Shown here in pieces: positions 22,569 through 35,128 of a stretch of DNA of 64,000 bases. Location of the stretch: contig JARHVA010001473.1 of assembly GCA_037957365.1 (NCBI GenBank), positions 2,371,501 to 2,435,500 of the forward strand. Direction: 5' to 3'. Within the stretch, counting starts at the first letter, position 1; the number at the start of each line of letters is the position of its first letter. Origin of the DNA: Torreya grandis. Its lineage: Eukaryota > Streptophyta > Pinopsida > Cupressales > Taxaceae. Under the pieces are notes generated by a model. That model was not told the DNA's origin and did no database searches. It saw only the letters and a program-made list of their open reading frames with translations. The position numbers were made by a program, and so were the translations under genes.

Positions 22569-24470
22569 ATGGATAGTCAATAAGTTCAAGGTGGTTTCTC
22601 TACTAGTAAGGATTCATTCTTCAAAGGGACTAACTATGATTTTTGGAGCATCAAAATGAGGACATATCTAATTTCAATAGGCTATGACATAGGGAATTTA
22701 TTTGTGGATGGATACACTCCACCTATTACACCACCAACTGATGTAACATGAAAGAAGGAAAGTAGGATTAATTCTAGGGTAATGAATTCTATTCTAGGTG
22801 ACTTATTAGATGAAAAGTCTGTGAAGGTGATGCAATGTGAGTCAACCAAGGTAATATGGGATAATTTAAATATTATCTATGAAGGAGACATGTAGGTGAA
22901 GATGGCTAAATTATAGACTCAAATAAGGTAGTTTGAAATTTTGAATATGAAGGAAGATGAAAGCATTACATCCTACATGTTAAGTTTGATGAAATTATCA
23001 ATGTCATTAGAGGATTAGGATAAGAAGTGAAAGAATACATGGTTATTTAAAATGTATTGAGATTAATAACTCTTAAGTTTGATTCTAATGTGTTTGTATT
23101 AGAAAATATGCAAGATTTGGACAAGCTAGAGATGGATGGGCTTCATGGTATTTTGACTGCCTATGAGCTGAGAATAAATGAAGACCTCCCAAGAAGGAAG
23201 CAACTTTCAAAGATGAGAATAATTCAAAAGCGAAGAAGTTCAAGGATGAGTTATGTTTAGATATTGATGATGATAAACTGATAGCCATGTTTTCTAGGAA
23301 ATTAAGTTTTGTATCTGGTAAGTACAAGGGTAAGTTGCCTTTCAAATGTTTCAACTATGGTAAGATTGGTTACTTTGCATCTAAGTGTCCTAACAAGGAT
23401 AATACTAAGTAGGATTAAGAACATGATGAGCATCTTTGTAATGATAAGAATGTATATAAGCTTGATAAAAACAAGAAAGATTTTAGTAAGTATGAAGATA
23501 GGAAATGGTCATTCAAGAATAAGAGAAGTTTATTTACCAAAGAAGATAATAACTCATATGATGTAAGAAAAAAATTACATCTAATAGTGATAATGATAGT
23601 AATGAACATGAACATTACAATAATGAAACCTTAGTCATGGCTATAGAAAAATACAATGAGGGTTGCTCAAAAGGAAAAGGCCTTATGTATGATGAAGTGA
23701 TAGATGAAGAAGAGGCTGAAGTAAACCTTGAGTGAATTGGTAAGTTATTTAGAAGATTTGAAGTTATAAATAAGGAAGATTCATAAATTGAAGTCATTAG
23801 TTAAGGACTATGAAGATCATATTAGTTTATTTGAGGAGAGACTAAGTAACACATCCAAATAATATGATGAGATCATTAATCAAATTGAAGCATAAATGGA
23901 GATAGTCACTACTAACTTAAAAGCTAAAGATGGATAATGAACTAGATATGGAACTAAAATGGAATCCTTAAAATATGAGTTGGATCAATCATATAAAAAT
24001 TTGAAGACAATTATGAAGTTTTAAAAGAGTAATGATGCTCTAGATGACATCTTGAGTAGGCAAAAGTATGTAAGTGATAATAAGGGTCTCAGTTTCAAGG
24101 AAAATTAAAAGTAGGTAGCTCAAGTCAAGGAGAAGGATAATGAAGACAAGAAGGTCAACATGAAGAGACTAATTGGATATCATAATGCTATGAGGTATGT
24201 TAATTCATTCAATGGTTATTGTTTTACATTCAATTAGTTTGGTAATAGAGAAAGAGAGTATAGAAGGCCCTCTAAAAATGAATATGCAAGGGATTATGAA
24301 AAGAATCCTCAGTCAATAAGTATGAATGAATTTATTTTCTATAGTTGTCATAATGTGGGAGACATTGAAAAATTCTATCCTAATAGAGTTAGAAGGCCAT
24401 CAAGTAAAAACAAGAGGTTTGAATCCCCTAGAGTGCAAGAGAGAAGGCAAATAAATGTTTGGAAATAAAA
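22569..24470 (+). pseudogene. Copia/SIRE-like gag
   Basis: Gag of a Ty1/Copia element, the particle structural protein. ATG at 22569 is followed by a UBN2/DUF4219-type N-terminus (FFKGTNYDFWSIKMRTYL, then LFVDGYTPP), a helical central part, a first zinc knuckle at 23347-23388 with Cys-to-Tyr and His-to-Tyr changes, Lys/Glu/Asp-rich coiled-coil stretches (23850-24180), and a second decayed knuckle near 24218-24262. Stops and frame shifts are frequent. The domain order matches the remnant at 541-1447. No pol is found between here and the 3' LTR. Confidence 0.8.
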
Positions 24471-25164
24471 GATAGTAAAGGTGAGTTGTGATCAATCTAC
24501 AAGCCCAAGTGGATTATTGCTTATTAATAGAATACACTTCAGATGTGAAATCAAGTCAAGAATTTTTTATATCAACTCATATTTTTTATCAAATAGTTTA
24601 TGAAAAGGTCAAGCCTAAGGTACTAATCAAGCCTAATAGGATCCTAAAAGATATTCATTCTTGTGAGAGCATGGAGATATGGTAATCTCCTAATTTTGTG
24701 CTATTTTAGTTCCCTATGAAAGGGGTGACTCCATTGGGCTCCATGGAGACTCTCTTTAGTTAGCAGAAGCATGGTGGATGCTTGGTTTGAGGTGGAGCTA
24801 TTCAAGTTGTGCATAAGCTCCAAGTGTAGTTGATTAACAAGCTTAGAAGAGACAAAGGGGGAGTTGTAATTTATTTAGTTGATATCAAGAGTTTGATAGC
24901 TTGGTAAGTAATATTGAGATTCAAAGTTAATTTAAAGACTATGCTTGGTATAAGAGGGATATTGATAGCTCTAATTTCTTTTTCAAGTTTCTAAGAGTAT
25001 TTTCCAAAGAGGGAGAATGAGTGGTTCTAGAATTTTGTGTGTGTATGACCTTTTGTCATTAATGTTAAAGGGGGAAAAAGTTTAAAAAGGGAGATTGACT
25101 AGATTGGGGGAGATGAAAATGATTATGTTGTAATATGTTTTCCATCAATTAAAAAGGGTTAGTT
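24471..25164 (+). other. Copia element 2 region from gag to LTR
   Basis: About 700 bases with purine blocks (AAAGGGGGAG near 24855, AAAGGGGGAAAAAG near 25070 and an AAAAAGGG tract at 25151) and no integrase, RT or RNase H. This short spacing shows that pol is absent from this copy. Confidence 0.6.
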
Positions 25165-25988
25165 TGTTGAGAAGTATTGTCATTGATTCAAGGTTGATGT
25201 CATTGATATCAAGGTGCAACTAGTGAAGATGCATGGTGAGTGGTCTTTAAGGTATGAACTTATGTGTTTGATGTGACAAGAGAGAATTTGAAGGAAAATA
25301 ATTTCTCTTATGTTGGTTGATTTCATGGTTGATGTCAAGGTTCAGGTCATCTTTAATTTTTCAATGTTTTCACAAAGAGGTATGATGGTCAAGTAAGAAT
25401 TAAAACATAGTCATGAGGCTCTAGGTCTGCATAAGGTCATGAGCTAATGTTGATCATAAATAAATTGTTTTAGTGGTGTGAGAGTGTTATATAAGGAGTT
25501 TTATTTTTTGATAACATTGAGTTAAGAATGTTTGATTACTAGTTCTTGAGTTCAAGTGCTTAAGAAGTCTAGTCATGGCACTATTCATGGCATGTAAAGT
25601 CCTTGTGAGAAGGTATGAATATGGTGACTTGGTAAGATGGATTCACAGATGCATGAGGCCTTAAAAGTGGGTACTTACTAAATCCTAGTCAAGTGGGTGT
25701 TTGGCTAGTTGGGGTTGGTGCTCCATGTGAATTTGGTGTTTACCTAAACTTGGTTTTTATATTATAATACTATAGTGGATTTATAGATATCTATGTTTTT
25801 TCTTCCCCTTAAGGGTTTCCCACATATATGATGTGTTCTTATGTTTCATGCTTATGTGGATAAGTGTTTATGCTTGCTAAATTTATATGTTTTCTTGAAT
25901 GATTCCTGATTTCTTAAGTAAATTTAAAGGAAAGTTTTTGAATACTAATTCACCCTCCCCCACCTTCTCAGTCATTGTGCTTCCAACA
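25165..25988 (+). mobile_element. 3' LTR of Copia/SIRE-like element 2
   Basis: It opens TGTTGAGAAG and closes with poly-C, TTCTCAGTCATTGTGCTTCC and AACA, so the ends are TGTTG...CAACA. Length is 824 bases. The right third aligns with 22193-22504. Confidence 0.85.
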
Positions 25989-26662
25989 CTCTATTCAAAC
26001 TAGTCTCTTACAGACTACTTATTTTATTTCCTTTCAACACACATTCAACCTATCCAATAGTGTGTCTTTTAGATGCTCTCAATTTTACCATCTACAAACA
26101 TAGTCGACAAGTTCAACTATATATTTTATAATTTATTCTATTTATAACTTACAATATAGTACCAACTAGTTCAATCTTGTATCTTACTAGTTGATCTTAA
26201 TTTTTACCAAGTTTTTAGTCTCTCTCTTTCATCATGAATTTTTTAATTAAGGATAATATAGAATTGAATCAATCAAACATGATGAGTTTTACCAAACCAA
26301 ATAGGCTCCCTAAGACACATATTGTGTCACCCATCATGGATCAAATAAATATACATGTTTTCACCTACATCACCAACTAGGGGACTTATCCCTATTCTTA
26401 TTCAACACTTAATCCTTTATTTTATTTATAATATGACCATGATCTTGAATACACAATGGAAATGATCTTATACATTAATTAAAACCCTCAACATAGAGGA
26501 AAAGATCCTACAACCATCTATAATCTCATGATGGGACCTCATATAGGAGAACCCCATTCACCTTCACTTAACTTTTCCCAAGGATTTGGGGGAACCCCTT
26601 TATTTTCAGCCCAATATTTCCCCTCTATAATATCTCCTTACCACACCATGATGTGATCTTCT
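25989..26662 (+). other. Leader of Ty3-type element G
   Basis: Non-coding, AT-rich DNA between the end of Copia element 2 and the first ATG of the G gag. The 5' LTR of G is not recognisable in the window. Confidence 0.35.
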
Positions 26663-28620
26663 ATGTCTTCTTCAACCTCTATGCCAAGTATTTCTACCAA
26701 CATGGCATGTTCAACTTCTAGTGGGGCTCTTCAAAACACCCACATCCTTAACCATGCTACCAATACATATTTTGATCTTAATGATTATTTTTCTACCAAT
26801 GTTATTCATGCCACTAGTGAAATGCATGCTACTACTTCATCACACACTCATAGTGCATCACAAGCTCCTAATACCTCCCATAATACTAATGCATCACATG
26901 TTTCATCTACTAGTCAAAATACTACTCAAACTAATCAAATTTTATTATAAACACTTAACCAAATGCATAATTTTCAAACTAATAATGTAAATCAAATGAT
27001 GCAAATGCAAAATAATCTCATACATATCCAAAACCAACCTCACTAGGTTCCATGGGGAGCATAAAATCCTAATGCCCCAACACCCCCCCACCACCGCCGC
27101 CACCCCCCTCCCTTAGGGAATTCCATGGTAACCTCATACCACAACCACCACTTATTAATAAGACCATCAAAAAGTTACAAAATGAACCTCTATTACCTCA
27201 AATTTCTAACATTGATAAAGGAGGTATCACCCCGACCATCACCTATAATGGATCTACTGATCCTACCTTACATTTAAAAACATTTAGTAACCTTTATAAA
27301 GATTGGATTAAGATTAATATCTTTGACACTACCAAATTATTGGATAAAATGATCCAGGTGATGTTTTAGATTGGTACAATCAATTAAAAACCTACTCTAT
27401 CACTAGCTTAAAAGACATAGTTAACTCACTAGTCCAAGAATTACAAACTCGTGATCTTCTCAAAAGTTACTTATCCCATTTTATAAATTATAAACAAATT
27501 GAAACTAAAGCATTAAAAACCATCATAAAATGATGAAAAAAAAATCTAATAAATGTGAGCATAATATGGCATATGACAACCTCTTCCACACATTTACCAA
27601 TGCTCTCTATCATAAATTAAAATATCACATTAGGACCCTCTTTCCAAAAACTTTGGAAGAATCTCTTAACCAATCCAAATGATAAGATTTCCTCATGCAT
27701 CAATTTGAACTACCTCAACCTACAATGGTCACTCACATGCTCATCAAAAATAAAAAATTTCATGTAACCAATGATGGTGTTATTGACACTTATGACACTA
27801 TACACACCATCAAATTTATTACTCCAAATAATGCCATGGATATTGTTCCTCCCCCTACTAACAATCTTAAGCATACTGCCACATTTTATTAATGCAATCA
27901 TACTAATGTGCACAAACAATTATCCTTAGCAAAAATTCAAAAATGTCTCCCAAGACCTCTACCATGGGATATTGATCCCACTTGTCCTATGAAATCATGG
28001 TATGATCCAAATAAATTATGTTGGTTTCATGAAATTTGGGTCCATTCTCATGAGACTTGTAGACAAATACGAAATCTTACTATGTGTTTTCTTCTTGGAC
28101 TAAATTTGATCATGAATCCCTTATCCAAAAATATCAATAAGCTTATGACATAGCTTTTAAATATCATGAAACACAAAATAAAAACCAAGCTTTAAACCAA
28201 GCTAATGCTCATTTAGCTATCTACAAAGATCCCCTTCCTAACCACTAAGACAACATTGAAAAACCTACTCCTACTGCTAACAACATTAAAAGTCTTATAT
28301 GCCTTAACACCAATGATGAAAATGTGGTTATTATGACTAATATGAGAAGATTAGTTTATTTTATTGACTCAAATCCAATACCTACACATCACACCTCTCA
28401 ACCATTCTACATCATTCAAGACACTTCCCCATCCCATCTCATGGAATTTGGGTAAGGGGAACCATTACCCATACAAGAACCACTTCTAAATACACAAATT
28501 GATCGTATGTCTCATACCATCGATATAAATTATAATCTTCCACCAACTTCCAAAACACAAGACAACATACTTCAAACTTCCAATATTATTTCTTTTACCC
28601 AACCATAAGAAATACCTCGA
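26663..28620 (+). pseudogene. Ty3-type gag of element G
   Basis: Particle protein of a Ty3-type element. It begins at ATG 26663 with a Ser/Thr/Asn/His-rich N-terminus, then a Gln/Asn/Met-rich helix and a proline-rich C-tract (27070-27112). The gag core follows: ITYNGSTDPTLHLKTFSNLY, a frameshift near 27350, then DVLDWYNQLKTYSITSLKDI. Near 28016-28070 a Cys/His cluster (LCWFHEIWVHSHETC) looks like a decayed zinc finger. The frame runs into the LTR of element D at 28627. Stops are common. The polyprotein appears to continue after D at 35129 with a protease domain. Confidence 0.75.
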
Positions 28621-28626
28621 CCAACC

Positions 28627-30399
28627 TGTTGACCAATTTTTGCTCACAAGCCAAAATCATTCACCTTCTCCCCTCACCATTCAAAGAAACTGTTGAACCA
28701 AATTTTGGTTCAATGGGCTTGGTTCAAGTCAAAAGGTCTGCCACTCGGTTTAAGCACCTCATTTCAATATGCGTTGAATTTTTGTACCATTGAACCATTG
28801 AACTAATTTTTGGGTTCAACTGGTTGGGTTCAACGTACTTAGTTCAATAGGTTTAGTTCATGGAAGTTCAACGTCCTTGGTTCATTGGCACATATGACTT
28901 AACACAAAGGCAGGCATTTCAAGTAAAGGCTTGGCTTTTATTAAAGGCAAAAGGAATTTGGGATCGGCTTAAAACAATGCAAAGGCCGGGCGCATTAAAA
29001 AACATAAGGCAAAAGCCCGTAGAATATAAAACAAAAGCAAGCTGCGAATAAATTAAGGGGCCCAAAAGCCAGCAGGCCGCTAACAAAACAAAGGCATGAG
29101 GATGTCCAGGGAGGATGTCCAAGCTTGACTAAAGTGAGGTGGCCATTGGTTTTAAAATGTGGAAAGTGCTGATCAGAAATGAGCCAAATTGAAGTGACCC
29201 ACCCCGACAGTTCAAATCTAAAGGATCCACCAATTATACAAGGAAAAGTGCTTGAATGGGCGCTAAGGAGCAGTAGCCGTAGAAAAGCCAGCAGGCCTAA
29301 TGACATCCTTGAGGACGTCAAGTTTGACCAAAAGAAATAACTGTTTGTGTTCAAAACAAAGAAGCACTAACCAAAAGGAGCCAAGCGGCCAGAAAGGCAA
29401 ATTCCAAGTGGCAAGGATAGAGCTAGCTGGTAGTTGATCCAAGTGGCGCCATTTGGGAAGTGACTTCAGTAGGTGGAGCAGTCCCTGTGAATTTATCATG
29501 AAAGGCATAAATAGTTGAGATAAGATCGGTTTTCTTCCATTTTTTATTAAATGGATTGATAAACCATGTAAGTCATCAAAAAGAGTATGGTTTTCGAGCA
29601 GACAAAAAGGCATAGCCCATTTAATTCCTTGAGCGACTTGTTCTTCCCATGAAGGGACACGTATGCCACTTGTAAAAGGAGTGCCAAATGGCCTCCTTGC
29701 TTCTCTTATATATTGTGAACTTGTTCATTTGTAATCATCTTCCACATTTTGTAAAGGGCACAGCTCTGCAAAAATTTCACCTGGATCAATACAAATGCAG
29801 TTTTTTACCTCCATTTTGGATAGACATTTCTGTGTATGCATTAAATGTTTGCTTGTGTCCAGTCATTGTCTTTTGATGTTCTCACAGGTTCAACACCAGT
29901 AGACCTACTGTCTACAAGGTGCCATTGTTGCAGCTGACAGGAGAAGAGCAGTATTTGGGAGTGAAGAAGTAGAAGAAATTACTTCATAAGTGTGTGTTTC
30001 ACAGCACCTTGGGTGATCTCTATTCTGGATTTTCCATTGAAGCCTCCCTGCTAATTTCTTGCAACCTGGTCCTTCTGCCAAGTGCGTAGTGTATGTATGC
30101 ATTTATCTAATTTTGAGAGTGGATGTGTGAAGGTCAACCTTTATTTTGTTGCATCGCCTCTTTTAGAGTAGGTAGTTTGTTTTCTATGCATTTCTTCTCC
30201 CCTTTCATCCCCCCTATATTATATATATATACCTATTAACTTTTGTTGGAAACAGCATGATGCATCAAAGGGAGCTAGCCCTTATCTAGAGACTCTCTCC
30301 TCCAGCTTCACTGGTCCCATAGGTGAGAGGAGAGTTTCCATGTTGCGAGGAGAAGGTAGGAGCTAGGCCTCCTTGCCCTGGGTGCAATCTCCTACGTCA
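28627..30399 (+). repeat. 5' LTR of D
   Basis: Begins TGTTGACC and is inferred to end at CTACGTCA, just before the primer-site candidate. TATA-like TTATATATTG lies at 29706. It matches 33345-35128 apart from about 65 bases present only in the 3' copy (33410-33475). The left 260 bases are crowded with GGTTCAA/TTGAACC words. Confidence 0.8.
29706..29715 (+). promoter_or_regulatory. Candidate LTR TATA box of D
   Basis: TTATATATTG in a less AT-rich context, conserved in the 3' LTR copy at about 34487. Position within the LTR fits a U3/R boundary. Confidence 0.45.
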
Positions 30400-30406
30400 A
30401 TAGTTC

Positions 30407-30426
30407 TGGCATGCCTGGTGGGACCA
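30407..30426 (+). promoter_or_regulatory. Candidate primer binding site of D
   Basis: TGGCATGCCTGGTGGGACCA begins seven bases after the inferred LTR end and is similar to the candidate site of element T. The priming tRNA is not assigned. Confidence 0.5.
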
Positions 30427-30604
30427 CAAGTTTTTTTAAATGTAGTAGAGTTTCAAGATTGATGCTGGTCTTGTTACAGCAAATCAATTTCTTCAGTATC
30501 TGGTGACTTCGAGTTAAATCAACTAGTTAAGCAGTCTGGTACCATACCATCAAGAAGTGCATTTTTTTTAAAATGTGTAAATTCCATCATTTTAAGTCAT
30601 GGAC

Positions 30605-33045
30605 TCTATTTTTTTCGACTAGCATGGCTACCATCCTTACCAGCCTTATGTTGATCCTTATTAGTTTCAGTATGGCCAGCCCCAGCCCATTCATGAGCTA
30701 TATCAGCCTTATGCCTAGTCTTCTCATTATGTCACTTCTCCTACTCAACCCAGTCTCTTTACCAATTAACCTATTTCTACCTTCAAGCAAGCACTGCTGG
30801 GATATGACAAATATGTAATTGATCTTAACACCAGAAGGGGATGCGGCCAAGAAATTCTTGATCATATCATCCATCAAGTGAGGAATGCACTAGATTAGGT
30901 TAATAAAGAATGGGCTCTTATTAAAAGAGTGAATTGGCATAGGCTTTCAAATGAGATGCTAGATGTGAGCAGTTTAATTGCATCCGTGGAGGAGAAGTTG
31001 AGTGTGCATGAGAGGCAACCTTACCAAGTTTATCAACCTGCATACTCACTGCCCAAAGCATCATATCAGTCATATACATCCCCTTCTCTTGAGCCAAGTT
31101 GAGCTTGTCAAAGTCCATTCCCCAATCATGTTGAGGAGAATTCCAAAACAATGAATCTTATGTTTAAGGCTAATCTGGATAGACAGATCAAATTGGCAAA
31201 CCTTCAGATGCAGCAGTCCATTTTGACAGCAAGGGAAGTAGAATCAAAATCTTCACTACCCTCTCACATTGTGGCCCCATCATCCCCAAAGGAGATGCCC
31301 AGTTTGAATTTCTTGAGCTGGAATCAAGTGGTTGAGTCACAAAACAACAAAGGGGCAAAAGACATTGTCCAAGAGTGTGAAGTACAAGATCAGGTTAGTC
31401 CTTTTCAAGTTCCCCCCACCCTTCCTCAAGAATCTCCTTGCATTCCATAGCAACCTTCATGTGCTCCCCATCTCTATGGTGTTTCCCATGAGCTCCAAGA
31501 AGTACAAGGTGAGGATTATCTGGCTAAGCGGGTTAAGGAATTGGAAGCTAGGATGAGACTACTTAGAGAAAGAGAGATGGAGCTTTCAGACCCTATAGAG
31601 GAGCTGATGCCAAAAGACACCCCTTCCACCAATCCACAAGCTAATTTCAATATTGATGAAGTGTTGGTAAAGTGGAGGGACGAAAATCAATAAATTTTGG
31701 CCCAAAGTTTGCCCTCTCTTATTCTAGAGAAAACTCCCTATTGTATGCCAAATCCTTTCTATCATATGGCCCTTGCTCATTCTGACTCATCTGATGCATC
31801 AATCAATCCTACCCTTAATCTCGTGCACCTAGCTTTTCAGCATGCCTCTTCTCAAACAGCTCTTCCTATATAGGAGCAGACCCTCCCAAATCTTCCCCAA
31901 CCTCCTCAAGTCTTTCAACATGATCTCCCATTTCTGAATTGGAAGAAGGAACACCATGAACCAGCTCAGGACCTAAAAAATGATAAGTTGCTGCCTATTT
32001 ACAGAAGCAAGATTCCAATCCCAGGATCATGAGCTAGAAGCAAATAGTGGAATCTTGGGGTGGAAAGGGGGAAGAAGGGAAAGGTTTTGCTCAAAACCTT
32101 GAAGAATATGGGGCTGCTCCTGCTCTTGATGATGATTGTGACTTTCGGGAAAAGCTTTTCTAGGAAAATATGGATAGGCGGATTGCAGAATTAGAGTCTA
32201 GGGCAGGTTTCCTTAGCCAATGTGTAATGGACAGTTCAGACTAAATAGCACATTCCATGTTTGAACACACCCCACCTACACATCCCCAAGAAAACTCTCA
32301 GGCCACGCCTGATATAGGTGAAGTGTTGACCAAATGGAAGGAAGAAAATCATTTGATTCTAGTTTAAGGATTGCCTCCTCTTCCACATGAGTTCATCCAT
32401 CAGCATTCCACTTCACCCCTTCTCGAGGAGGAGCCTATTTTGAGGGAAGCAAGTGAAGAAGAGTATGCTTAGTTCATGACTGATCAGGGAGACTTCATGA
32501 GTGTGGATGAGGAGGAGATCACCTTAGGTGACATGGAGGAGCATGGACAATCTCTTGTTCATGTTTTGAATGATCCATTTGAAGACATTGAGGTAGGTTG
32601 TACTATTCTTCAAGGAGGCTATGAGCTAGATAAGAGCAGAGAAGGTAGCATTGGGGTTCAAACAAGCATGCAAGGAGGTTGCAGTCTTTCAGATTTATCC
32701 CTCTAGGAGGTTGGTGAATCTGAAGATATCTTCTTTGAAATCATCAAGGAAGATGGCCATACCATGGAACCCAAGCATGAGGCAGAGGAGAGCAAGTCAG
32801 TCAAGGGTGCATATCAAGGAGCTTATGGTCATGAGCCAGAAGCAATCATTTTCTTGATGGGAAACACCAGCTTAAAGAACCAACAAGAGGCAAGCTTCCA
32901 AGAACAAATAGAGTATGTATATGTTGGGAGCATGTTTGAATATCCACCTGGATCCCAGCCAACTCAAGCGATAGGTAAAAGGAGCAAGTCACCAATTCTC
33001 TTTTCGATTCAGCTACTTGCCTGGCGCCATAAGTCTTCTTACTAG
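30605..33045 (+). pseudogene. D gag-like ORF (decayed, about 810 codons)
   Basis: One frame is readable from about 30605 to 33045 with roughly a dozen stops, most of them where Gln is plausible. The N-terminus is Tyr/Gln/Pro-rich (HPYQPYVDPY), followed by a charged helical part (HQVRNALD, VNKEWALIKRVNW). Pro/Ser-rich segments follow, and a module of about 80 residues occurs twice: AKRVKELEARMRLL...DEVLVKWRDEN near 31520-31690, and DRRIAELESRAGFL...GEVLTKWKEEN near 32170-32350. The C-terminus is acidic. No zinc knuckle, protease, RT or integrase is seen. Position between primer site and 3' LTR suggests a structural, gag-like protein of a non-autonomous family. I do not recognise the family. 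Confidence 0.6.
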
Positions 33046-33344
33046 GGAGGGGACTTAAGAAGTTTTCCATTTGATCCAGGAGGGAATCAAGAATGCCTGG
33101 TTGGTTGTACATAATAGTTTGTTTCAGTTCCTTCTCCTGCTTTCCTAAGTGTAGTTTATACAAGTAGTTTTTTTTAGCCTTGTGTGTTTCCCTTTGCGCA
33201 TGGGGTAAAGCTTCATATTTGATTCTCAGATCTTTTAGGCTATTGATAATTCTTTCATAGTTGCATCTAACTCCACACCCAATGGACTGTAAGGCAACTG
33301 GATTTTAAGCATAGTAGGCATGCTTCCCCTGTGAGTCACCAATC
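33046..33344 (+). other. D region between ORF and 3' LTR
   Basis: Non-coding. No convincing polypurine tract directly precedes the LTR start at 33345. Confidence 0.4.
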
Positions 33345-35128
33345 TGTTGACCAATTTTTGCTCATAGGCCAAAATCATTCACCTTCTCCCCTCGCCATTC
33401 AAAGAAACCAGTCAATTTCAGGTTACTCAATTCAGCCTGGTTCATCTCAATTCAACATGGTTGAACCAAACCATTGAACCAAATTTTGTTTCAACAGGGT
33501 TGGTTCAAGTTAAAAGGTCTGCTGCTTAGTTCAAGTGCCTTAGTTCAATATGCATTGAACTTTCGTACCGTTGAACTATTGAGCCAATTTTTGGGTTCAA
33601 CAGGCTGGGTTCAACGTACTTAGTTCAACGAGTTCAGTTCATGGAGGTTTAACGTCCTTAGTTCATTGGCGCACATGACTTAACACAAAGGCAAGCATTT
33701 CAAGTAAAGGCTCAGCTTTTATTAAAGGCAAAAGGAATTTGGGATCAGCTTAAACTAATGCAAAGGCCAAGTGTGTTTAAAAACATAAGGCAAAAGCCCA
33801 TAGAATATAAAATAAAAGCAAGCCACGAATAAATTAAGGGGCCCAAAAGCCAATAGGCTGTTGACAAAACAAAGGCACGAGGATGTCCAGGGAGGACGTC
33901 CAAGTTTGACTAAAGCAGGGTGGCTGTTGGTTTTAAAACATGGAAAGTGTTGATCAAAAATGAGCCAAATTGAAGTGACCCACCCTGACAGTTCAAATCC
34001 AAAGGATCTACCAAGTATACAAGGAAAAGTGCCCGACTAGGCGCTAAGGAGCAGCAGCTATAGAAAAGCCAGCAGGCCCAATGACATCCTTGAGGACGTC
34101 AAGTTTGACCAAAAGAAATAACCGTTTGTGTTCAAAACAAAGAAGCGCTAACCAAAAGAAGCCAAGCAGCCAGAAAGGCAAATTCCAAGTGACAAGGATA
34201 GAGTGAGCTGGCAGTTGATCCAAGTGGTGCCATTTGGGAAGTGACTTCAGTAGGTGGAGCAGTCCCTATGAATTTATCATGAAAGGCAAAAATAGTTGAG
34301 ATAAGATTGGTTTTCCTCCATTTTTTATTAAATGGATTGATTAACCATGTAAGTCATCAAAAAGAGGATGGTTTTCGAGCAGACAAAAGGGCACAGCCCA
34401 TTTAATTCTTTGAGCGACTTGTTCTTCCCACGAAGGGACGTGTATGCCACTTGTAAAAGGAGTGCCAAATGGCCTCCTTACTTCTCTTATATATTGTGAA
34501 CTTGTTCATTTGTAATCATCTTCCACATTTTGTAAAGGGTGCAACTCTGCAAAATTTTCACCTGGATCAATACAAATACAATTTTTTACCTTTATTTTGG
34601 ATAGACATTTCTATGTATGCATTGAATGTTTGCTTGTGTCTAGTCATTGTCTTTTGATGCTCTCATAGGCTCAACACTAGTAGACCTGCTATCTACAAGG
34701 TGCCATTGTTGCAGCTGACAGGAGAAGAGCAGTATTTGGGAGTGAAGGAGTAGAAGAAATTACTTCATAAGTGTGTGTTTCATAGCACCTTGGGTGATCT
34801 CTGTTCTAGATTTTCCATTGAAGCCTCCCTGCTAGTTTCTTGCAACCTGGTCCTTTTGCCAAGTGTGTAGTGTATGTATGCATTTATCTGATTCTGAGAG
34901 TGGATGTGTGAAGGTCAACCTTTATTTTGGTGCATCACCTCTTTTAGAGTAGGTAGTTTGTTTTCTATGCATTTCTTCTCCCTTTTCATCCCCCCTATAT
35001 TATATATATACCTATTAACTTTTGTTGGAAACAACACAATGCATCAAAGGGAGCTAGCCCTTATCTAGAGACTCTCTCCTCTAGCTTCATTGGTCCCACA
35101 GGCGAGAGGAGAGTTTCCATGTTGCGAG
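33345..35128 (+). repeat. 3' LTR of D (3'-truncated)
   Basis: Matches the 5' LTR from TGTTGACC to GTTGCGAG at 35128 and then changes abruptly to G sequence. It carries about 65 extra bases at 33410-33475. In one stretch of about 115 bases aligned by eye with 29061-29175 I count 17 differences, all transitions. Confidence 0.8.

Larger units (their letters stand above)
28627..35128 (+). mobile_element. Non-autonomous LTR retrotransposon D, nested in G
   Basis: Two long direct repeats (28627-30399 and 33345-35128) begin TGTTGACCAATTTTTGCTCA and flank about 2.9 kb that holds one long decayed frame with no pol domain. G coding traces lie on both sides: gag on the left and protease on the right. 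The right LTR stops about 50 bases short of the left copy's inferred end, so the duplication at the insertion site is not clean (CAACC at 28622-28626 against GAACC at 35128-35132). Confidence 0.8.

Noticed and set aside
29688..29876. Small open frame found nearly identically in both D LTRs (also at 34469)
   Set aside because: It covers the TATA box and leader of the LTR. Conservation reflects LTR identity, not coding selection.
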